NCBI RefSeq assembly: GCF_905475465.1
Contig: NC_062241.1
Location: 4,650,001 to 4,714,000 of the forward strand
DNA: 64,000 bases
Source of the DNA: Pieris napi
Taxonomy: Eukaryota; Arthropoda; Insecta; Lepidoptera; Pieridae
Direction of reading: 5' to 3'
The position numbers and the translations under genes were made by a program. The first letter of the stretch is position 1, and every line of letters begins with the position of its first letter. The notes beneath the pieces are model-generated. The model saw nothing but the letters and a program-made list of their open reading frames with translations, made no database searches and was not told the DNA's origin. Below are positions 56,854 to 64,000 of the stretch, piece after piece.

Positions 56854-59800
56854 ATGGCACCTGAATTTCATGCAGAGACACTAGCTGAAAAATATAGAAG
56901 TTTCAATAAGGCTGTTGATGATGCAACTTCTGATCCAAAGTTTGACATCAAATGTTTAAATTATGATGAAACAGATATGGTTAATTTAATGAGAATAGAA
57001 GTAGCTAGTCAAAGAAAAAATTATGATTTTATATTGGATGTGTTTAAATGTCAGGATATGCTTTATGCCTTTCGGGCAATTAAGCTGTCCAATTGGCTGA
57101 TAATTAATGATGAATATAAACATATCATTAATCCAGATTATATTCATAGAAATCTTCTTCCACATATGACATTGAAAGCATTTAATAAGCTTATGCTTAA
57201 AATACGCCTCACATTGCGTGATGCTGATAGAGTAGATGAGTTTTTTTATTACCTTAAAGACAAAGATTTAAAAAGTGCTTTGAAATGGCTTCCATACTGT
57301 TCAGTTGATTTATCTGAAGAAATTATACAAAACTTTCATGAAAAGATAACACTTTCTACTATAGAGAAATTCAGGAATGAATCCAACTGTGTGTATATTT
57401 ATTGTAAAAAGAATAAATATGATTATAACAATATATTTAAAGCACTAAATATTTTAAAAGTAAACAATGTTGAAAAGTATTTAAATTTTCTATTTGATTT
57501 AATTGATGCAAGTTATTCAGTTGACAAACTCTCTGCTAAATCAACTAAGAAACTTATAAAAAGGTGTCCGCATAAGACACTGAATGATTTCATATGTTTT
57601 ATAAATATTATTCACATACCAACTTTGGTAAAATCCTTCAGCGGTGAAGAAATCAAAGAGGTCCTTATAAAACATAGCCAAAGTAAAAGACATGAATCAT
57701 TATACAAATATGATAAGCTTAAATACTTTGTTGCATGTTTGCCACTTGAAGATAAGCTTGATTTAATAAAAAATGTGTTCATTGGCAAAGTCAAACCAGT
57801 ATATTCAAATGAAAGTGATTTACGAAATTGTACAATGATCCGTTGCTTAACCAACATGAACAATGCCTACCTCTGGTGTGAATTTTTATCATTTGATGAT
57901 GCATTCCAAGAGTTAAAGCGATTTATAGATGTAGAGTCTAATCCTGCTAAAAAAAGTTTTATGCTTTGTACACTATTAAGCAGTACTCATAAAAATTATG
58001 TCCACATTAAAGTTGTTCTACAGTATTATGTTAACAGCCACCTTCATGAAGGGTTCAGATTCAAAACACAATTTCTGCAACATGTCTTACGTGAAATTAA
58101 TATTCTTAAATTGGACGAAGATTCATGGAACTTACTGAGCATTTTATTTTATAGTGTAGGAGTTTACAGTAAAATTGATAATTCTTTTCCAAAATATAAA
58201 CCAAATCCTTTTATAATAATTGGCAGGCATCGTCGAAGTTATGATAAAAGAAAACTACAAAGTGATGATGTATTTGTTAATTGTATAATACTATACAATA
58301 TCATCCATAATATTGATATCCCTGAGATATTATTAACAAAATTTAAGCATGCAACATTCAAGGAATTTAATAACAGGATCACCGATGAAGATAAAGTTAA
58401 ATTATTTGAATTTCTTTTTGAAATTCTTAATAGCAAACTTGAAAAGCAAGACATGAAGGACATTAATAATTTTGAGAGTATAATGCTAACTATTAAAAAT
58501 ATATTGCAACTGTTTAAAGATTGGAACAAAAATATTAATGACTATCCAAAAATTTTAACAAAAATTCAAGAATTTAGAATCTTCTTTATACATGAAAAAT
58601 ATGATTGCAGTGAATTAGATAATTTGATTAAGTCTATGAAATTGAAATTAGAAACAGAAAAATCAGCTATACAACCAGAAGATTTGTGTATGAATGTTTT
58701 GAAAATGAATAATCAAGATTTATTTCAACTTATTACAAAGAATTCATGGAAATATAATAGTAAACCTATGCGTCGATTGTTTTGCAAACTGCGCTGTTAC
58801 TGGAATGATTCAATCGCAACAGAATTTAAAAGAATAAGTCTTAATACTGATAAACCAAATTGGGATATACCTTGGGGTCTTTTAACTGAAAAAGAATATC
58901 TGGAATTGTTACAGAAATATTTTTATACTCAAAAAATTGATACAGCTTCTAATGAAAAAAATGAGATTGCAAAACATTTGCACTTATTTCGACCTTGTGT
59001 GTCTTTGGAAACAGCATTAAATTTGTCTAAAGATAACGAAGTTCAAAATTTTGCTTCATCAATTCATTCTTTGATGTACAATATGGATCCCTTTAAAGTC
59101 TGTGATATATTTATAAAATTACAATATTTATGTTCTTCTTGCAAAAAAACATCCTTACAAAAACATTGTCTTAAAGTCGCTCTGAAAAGGTTAAATTATG
59201 AAGAAAAAACTAATGCTTTAAAAGAAATGTGGAAAATGACTGATAATAAATTATCACGTTTTCTAGTTTTTCAAGAAACTTTTGCGTTATTATGTGAAGG
59301 AACTGATAGTCAAATAATCTTCCACAATTGGAGTGTATTACGTGATTTTATTGATAATCTACCAGATTGTGAAGATTCAAGATTTATTAAACTTTTATCC
59401 TATCCAAAAGATATTCCTAATGTAATATTGCCAGAATATTGCGAAACAGTTCAAAGATTTTTCAAAACATTGACAGATATCACACATTTCCAAGAATTTA
59501 CAAAGAAATTTAATTTAGATCCTGAGGAGAAAGTTAAAGAATTACATAAAATGTTAACTAAGAAACATTGTTCTTTTTATTGGTTGGAAGAGTATATTTT
59601 AGACACTAGCTCTGAAAAAGTACAAATGGAAAGGTATGAAAAATTGTTGGTTCCATTAATAGGCGATAAAAAAATTATTTTAACCGAAAGGCAACCATTT
59701 ATTGAAATACTTCGTAGCCTCTACCGTGCTTTGGATCGTAAAATTTTGCATGAAAAAGTCGTCGTTCCATTAGCAATGTTTACGGATATTCAGCGAAGAT

Positions 59801-60273
59801 TAGAAGAAAGGTTACCGTTTTACGAAAGTTACGTTTTCATAACCTCTGGTCGTTTGTTTTTGGGTTACCTGCGTCTTTTAGACAAAAATTCAAAGCAATT
59901 GACAGATCCAGACGAAATAACACATAAAACTCAGATAGATTTTGGGGTATTTTGCGCAGATTATTTAGATGAAGAGATCGAAAAGCATTTTCCGACAATT
60001 TACATGTCTTTTTCTGATGCTCTGACTTTCCTGTTTCATGCGACCGACAAGCAAAAGGAAATGCATTTTATTGATGCAATGTTAAGTCAGAACCCACGAG
60101 CCGAATGCTTTTTGACAAACATTCACGATTTACCAAGGAAAACATATAGAACACCAGAAGACATTTTGTTTTGTGGAATTTTGGAGAAAATGAGAACACA
60201 TCCGTCTGAGGAAATAAGAATGCTCTATTCAAATTATTTTATTAAAACTGATAGTTTAAAAAATATTGATTAG
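56854..60273 (+). CDS. Uncharacterised 1139-residue intracellular, probably all-helical protein
   Basis: One uninterrupted ORF, ATG 56854 to TAG 60273, with no intron inside. A strong acceptor (TTTTCACTTTCAG, ending 56850) just before the ATG shows that a non-coding first exon is spliced on, so this is a real gene rather than a processed copy. I do not recognise a named domain. There is no signal peptide or membrane segment. The protein is rich in Lys, Leu, Ile, Phe and Asn and alternates short amphipathic helices and polar turns along its length, which suggests an alpha-solenoid. Cysteines are scattered without a zinc-finger spacing; the closest is CSSCKKTSLQKHC near 765-777. The C-terminal 160 residues are the least biased in composition (PLAMFTDIQRRLEERLPFYE, FITSGRLFLGYLRLLD, DEEIEKHFPTIYMSFSD) and the best candidate for a conserved core. 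Function unknown; likely an arthropod- or Lepidoptera-restricted family. Confidence 0.85.
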   Translation: MAPEFHAETLAEKYRSFNKAVDDATSDPKFDIKCLNYDETDMVNLMRIEVASQRKNYDFILDVFKCQDMLYAFRAIKLSNWLIINDEYKHIINPDYIHRNLLPHMTLKAFNKLMLKIRLTLRDADRVDEFFYYLKDKDLKSALKWLPYCSVDLSEEIIQNFHEKITLSTIEKFRNESNCVYIYCKKNKYDYNNIFKALNILKVNNVEKYLNFLFDLIDASYSVDKLSAKSTKKLIKRCPHKTLNDFICFINIIHIPTLVKSFSGEEIKEVLIKHSQSKRHESLYKYDKLKYFVACLPLEDKLDLIKNVFIGKVKPVYSNESDLRNCTMIRCLTNMNNAYLWCEFLSFDDAFQELKRFIDVESNPAKKSFMLCTLLSSTHKNYVHIKVVLQYYVNSHLHEGFRFKTQFLQHVLREINILKLDEDSWNLLSILFYSVGVYSKIDNSFPKYKPNPFIIIGRHRRSYDKRKLQSDDVFVNCIILYNIIHNIDIPEILLTKFKHATFKEFNNRITDEDKVKLFEFLFEILNSKLEKQDMKDINNFESIMLTIKNILQLFKDWNKNINDYPKILTKIQEFRIFFIHEKYDCSELDNLIKSMKLKLETEKSAIQPEDLCMNVLKMNNQDLFQLITKNSWKYNSKPMRRLFCKLRCYWNDSIATEFKRISLNTDKPNWDIPWGLLTEKEYLELLQKYFYTQKIDTASNEKNEIAKHLHLFRPCVSLETALNLSKDNEVQNFASSIHSLMYNMDPFKVCDIFIKLQYLCSSCKKTSLQKHCLKVALKRLNYEEKTNALKEMWKMTDNKLSRFLVFQETFALLCEGTDSQIIFHNWSVLRDFIDNLPDCEDSRFIKLLSYPKDIPNVILPEYCETVQRFFKTLTDITHFQEFTKKFNLDPEEKVKELHKMLTKKHCSFYWLEEYILDTSSEKVQMERYEKLLVPLIGDKKIILTERQPFIEILRSLYRALDRKILHEKVVVPLAMFTDIQRRLEERLPFYESYVFITSGRLFLGYLRLLDKNSKQLTDPDEITHKTQIDFGVFCADYLDEEIEKHFPTIYMSFSDALTFLFHATDKQKEMHFIDAMLSQNPRAECFLTNIHDLPRKTYRTPEDILFCGILEKMRTHPSEEIRMLYSNYFIKTDSLKNID

Positions 60274-60401
60274 ACGTTTGTGAAAAATATAAACATTTAT
60301 AATGGAGACAATTATAATATTTGGAGACAATATTTATATGGAAGTTATGTATAAATCTTATATTAATAACATTTTTGCTGTATGCTCTTTTTATTAAATC
60401 A

Positions 60402-60407
60402 AATAAA
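60402..60407 (+). terminator. Poly(A) signal of the 1139-residue gene
   Basis: AATAAA 129 bases after the stop codon. Confidence 0.55.
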
Positions 60408-60975
60408 AAAATATATACTTACAAACCCTTAGGAAAAATAACATGTATAATATAATATCAAGATTTCATTGTGTCTACATATTTATATTATTTAAAATAA
60501 AAAATGATTATATATTAAACACAAGTATTTATTAAAAGTAAAGAAAAGTGTGTACATTACGGGGGTGTATTATTGACAATATCTTTAACAACGTAAAATA
60601 ATGGCTAAAAGTACATACACCTACTTAAAATACTGACCACTAGATTAAGATACAATAAATAAAATGCTACATTAAGACCTCAAATAAAATCAAATATTGT
60701 AGCTGTACTAGATAGTATGCTAAAGTACCCCTTCCCACTTACACACACAATTATTTTTATATGTATGTCTTCTGTTATTAATGTTTTCTGGAAGAAATCG
60801 CTTAGTGGGGGAAGGGCCGGCTTGTAACGTGTGAATAAATACAATTATTCATAGTTTTAAAAAGAATAAGTAACATGAGAGAACCTACGAATAAAAATAT
60901 GAGAGTGATATAGTTTTCACGTATGAAGGCGCAACGATTTCCTATAAGAAGTTTACAAATTTAGAAAAGTCCTTT

Positions 60976-61715
60976 TTATTCTAAATCTATATCATTCATT
61001 TTATTATAAGCAGTTTTGAGTTCGTGTAATAGATCTTTGACTTGAGTCTTATCTATGAGCAATTCTGTTGTGATATGATCACCAGTAACGATTTCTTCAG
61101 ACATAAAGGTTAATTGCACTGTGTCGACAGTTCCCTCTGGTCCAGCCGATGCGGATACGCCCGTCATTTTATTAACTGAAAAAAAAAACATCGTCTACTA
61201 TATGTGCAAATAAATGTAAATTTTAAAACTGGTCTGTGGAGCTTTCGTTAGGTTTTTGAAGTTAAAAAAAATGAAGCACATTTAGGAAAGGCATAAATAA
61301 AAAACGCCGTGAATGTGCAAAGATATGTATTAGGTAAATGATGCTTGGTATCGATGCGCTATTGGTAGAGTGACATCTTGGTTCATCATGGACTGTTGCA
61401 TATCTGTTGTATTCATATATTTTAAACATTTAAGTTTGAAGGTGAATGATTGGTTGGATCTAAAGGTAAAATACTACTAAATCCTAATACACAATAGGTA
61501 ACCAAACTTACTTATAAAACCGTTACTCTTAACATTAGCCTCATAAGCATCTCGAGTGTTATCAGTCGCTTCAGCCAGTGCTGCCGCGTGTGCTCTAGGC
61601 ACGCCAAGCACCAATAAATCACGAGCCAGTTGCACACCGGTGCATGCGCATCTGTGCGCTTGACGTAACGTCCATCGTAGTACTGCAGCGGCGCGTGCGC
61701 ATTCTTCACGAGAAG
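60976..61715 (-). CDS. COMMD4: COMM-domain protein, closest to COMMD4; last two exons (5' part off window)
   Basis: Exon 61512 to about 61715 (ends ATA A|GTAAGT) joins exon 60976-61175 (acceptor TTTTTTTTCAG) in phase, completing an Ile codon. The first exon encodes the HN-domain helix end AAAVLRWTLRQAHRC and LGVPRAHAAALA, parallel to AVLSFILSSAAKHS and LGLPKEHAASLC of human COMMD4. The second starts IINKMTGV, parallel to MNRLAGV at the beginning of the COMM domain, and ends LLIDKTQVKDLLHELKTAYN, the conserved final helix with its EL.TA pattern. COMMD proteins form a hetero-decameric ring in the Commander complex with CCDC22/CCDC93 and the retriever, which recycles membrane proteins from endosomes. 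The Trp normally after 'AGVG' in the COMM domain is not present here. The exact upstream acceptor (61716) is weak. N-terminal exons are not found up to 64000. Confidence 0.75.
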
Positions 61716-61841
61716 CTTTAATATTTAGTAAAATATTAGTTGTATTTTCCTTAATGACGAGATAAGTCGTCTTATCGGTGACAAGAGGCACACTCTCGAA
61801 TTTATTGATTTGTGTGTCATAGACTACATTAAGTATTATTT

Positions 61842-62820
61842 TTTTTTTTTTTATTTATTTATTCTATACATCACCCTAAATAGAAAAAAGTTGGCGTGGT
61901 GGAAACACAAACTGGACACAGTTTTTCCGTCCACCAGGTCGTCGAAAATATTTAAATAATTAAAATAATTAATCTATTACACACTCAGGCCAGTGACACA
62001 CTATACAATATAACACCCACACCAATAAACCATAAAAATTGCACGAACAACATATACCAATTGAAACAATGACGCTCCACAGCCGATGCAAGAAACCTGT
62101 TCTTGACGAGAAATTCTCATTCGAATACAGGATGTGTATTCGAATTTACATATTCGAACATGAACTAAATGACGACATCCTACTTTTAGTTATGCATAAT
62201 TTGTTATTGTTTGACTTATAAAGTAATTTTTTAATTTAAATTTGATATTGTTTCCTGTTACATTAGCAAATAGCGCAGCCGGTAAAGAGTTTAATAGATT
62301 TGGAATAATATAGTCTAATGTTTTTTTCCCATATAAATTATTGTATTTTGGTAAAAGAAATTCGTTTTTTAATTTTCTACGTGTTGTATAGTGATAGTGA
62401 GTTTTAGTTGTTTTAAGGTAATTGTCTGTAAAATAGTTTTCATTTAATAATGCTAGCTGCACTTTCTCTTGTATAGGTATAATTTTAAAAAATGCAAATA
62501 GCTTTCTATAGTCTTCTTTATATTGTGATTTTATTTTGTAAGGAGCAATTGCTTTTAAAATACGTATTTGTAATGAAAATATTTGATTAAGATAGGTTTT
62601 GCATGTTCTCCCATAGCTTGAAAGTCCATATGTTATAATAGATTCTGCTAGTGCTTTATATAGCAGTAGCAGAGTATTGAGAGGTATTTTATTTTTTATT
62701 ATAGTGTAGTATGTATTCAATAGATCAAAAGCACGACCATATTTAACACTTTTCTGAAATTTAGTTACCACACATAAATACTTACATAGGTTAGTGTCCT
62801 TTAGAATATCCATGATAACG
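61842..62820 (-). mobile_element. 5'-truncated LINE with poly(A) tail
   Basis: On the minus strand an intact 207-codon ORF (62813-62190) gives a non-LTR reverse-transcriptase C-terminal segment: a leucine-rich LLLLYKALAESIITYGLSSYG is the 'L.....L.YG...WG' thumb region, followed by ILKAIAPYK and a basic tail. About 330 bases of 3' UTR follow, ending in a poly(A) tail (poly-T on the plus strand at about 61842-61858). It probably sits in the COMMD4-like gene's upstream intron. The clade (CR1/Kiri/Daphne type) is uncertain. Confidence 0.75.
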
Positions 62821-62869
62821 TCATCCTGAAAATTTTCGTAAAAAGGAATTATAGTTATGTTAAGAAAAA

Positions 62870-63672
62870 ATAATTTGGTTTGTTGCCGTAAAACATGCGA
62901 AACGTTGGCGGAGTTTTATTAGTTTTAAGTGCATAAGACTTATGTTTTTGCATTTCCACTACATAGTATAAAACAAAGTAGCTTTCTCTGTCCCTATGTA
63001 TGCTTAAATCTTTAAAACTACGCAAAGGATTTTGATGCGGTTTTTTAATAGATAGAGTGATTGAAGAGGAAGGTTTATATATATATAATAACATCCATCA
63101 AATAATGGAGAAATACTGTTATTTTTGAGGTTTCTAATGTGATGTCGTAAATAATTACATTTTTTAAGCTTACATTGCAAGCGCAGTGCATAAATCTCGT
63201 AGGGTTCAGCTACGAGATTTATCAAAATAATGTACTAAGTATTGTACACATTGAAAAGGTCTACAGAAAACTCCGCGATGGTATATTATGTCTATCTCTT
63301 ATGGATATCCCACAATAACATTTTTTTATCATTTACTTTTTACGACAAATAATGGCTAATTTTCGAAGCGATTTTAACCAATACAGCATTAATCCCTATC
63401 CAATTAAATACCTTAAATACATTGATGATTTAATATAGATCTATATGGCCCTTTACAGCATATGATTTAAAATTTAAATGAATATTTTCTAAGATATTAC
63501 AGATTTCAAAATTGCGGGACGTAGCGTTTGCCGCGGTCCCCGCCGGCGGGTGCGTGCCTGTCAATAGCTCGTCGGAGGCCGCGGTTCTCCCTAATCCCTA
63601 TAGTCTATACTCTATAGCACTTTGAATTTAGTATCAGCATTGTACCCGTGCGAAGCCGGGGCGGGTCGCTAG
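62870..63672 (+). mobile_element. Non-autonomous Helitron with a clear 3' end
   Basis: The 3' terminus GCGAAGCCGGGGCGGGTCGC TAG before T at 63669-63673 is a GC-rich Helitron CTAG end. Inside, ACTACGCAAAGGATTTTGAT and AATAGATAGAGTGATTGAAG are motifs I associate with lepidopteran Helitron-like repeats. The 5' end was not located, so the left border is approximate. Short ORFs inside are spurious. Confidence 0.55.
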
Positions 63673-64000
63673 TATACTATAAATCAAAGCTAATTTTTTA
63701 ATTTCTTATCTCATCATAAAAAACTTTACATCTATAATCACCGGTCCAGTACCAATAAATTTTGAGTTAAAATACTATTAATTTATAGACCGTCTAGATG
63801 AAATAGTGTTTTGTACGGATTTACTTTTTGTTCTAATGCGCATCTAAGTAACGATCCGACAGCTTTCAGCTTTCTTTCATCCCTTTGTAAGATAAACTAA
63901 TAACGAAAAAACCTCCCTCAAAGAATCGTGAAAAATATTTATGAATCTACGCTTCATGGAAAATATACGTTTCACATTAGTATCTGTGTACCGTGATCTT
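63673..64000. other. Terminal unannotated stretch
   Basis: Nothing recognisable. I looked for the N-terminal COMMD4 exons on the minus strand here and did not find them. Confidence 0.5.

Noticed and set aside
1..64000. CRISPR arrays, operons, phage or other prokaryotic systems
   Set aside because: Spliced exons, SINEs, LINEs and a neuropeptide gene show nuclear insect DNA. No regularly spaced repeats were seen.

Overview
The window is AT-rich nuclear DNA of an insect, almost certainly a moth or butterfly. Coding exons are small, have GT-AG borders and are separated by introns full of transposon relics. The myosuppressin gene encodes the FLRFamide decapeptide QDVVHSFLRF known from Manduca. 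Several non-autonomous Helitrons and tRNA-derived SINEs are of kinds common in Lepidoptera. All gene models below were assembled by eye from splice sites and reading phase. For the two large spliced genes every exon phase closes and the total length is a multiple of three.

Layout, left to right. 1-2.25 kb (+): the last three exons of a cortactin-type gene ending in an SH3 domain. 3.0-4.0 kb (+): an intronless trypsin-like serine protease. 4-10.8 kb: gene-poor intergenic DNA with repeats. 10.88-25.2 kb (+): the myosuppressin gene, three exons, whose first intron is about 13.9 kb. 27.3-48.5 kb (-): a complete C2CD5 (CDP138) orthologue with 22 coding exons and a predicted 1628 residues, tail-to-tail with myosuppressin. 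It carries a 2.28-kb exon encoding a Ser-rich disordered insertion. Its introns hold a deleted PIF/Harbinger element, a Helitron, a LINE fragment, a fold-back MITE and SINEs. 48.5-51.3 kb: intergenic, with a TTAA-flanked MITE, a decayed retrotransposon and a stray copy of a TRAIP exon. 51.3-55.6 kb (-): a complete TRAIP/nopo RING ubiquitin ligase, 8 exons, 412 residues. 56.85-60.27 kb (+): a single-exon, 1139-residue, probably all-helical protein that I do not recognise, divergent from TRAIP. 60.98-61.7 kb (-): the last two exons of a COMM-domain protein, closest to COMMD4. 61.8-64 kb: a LINE and a Helitron.

The genes do not form a pathway. They are ordinary neighbours: actin regulation, secreted proteolysis, neuropeptide signalling, membrane trafficking, replication-stress ubiquitination and COMMD/Commander biology. 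The most novel items are the unrecognised 1139-residue protein, the enlarged exon of C2CD5, the protease that has lost a disulfide and its basic activation site, and the set of structurally readable transposons.
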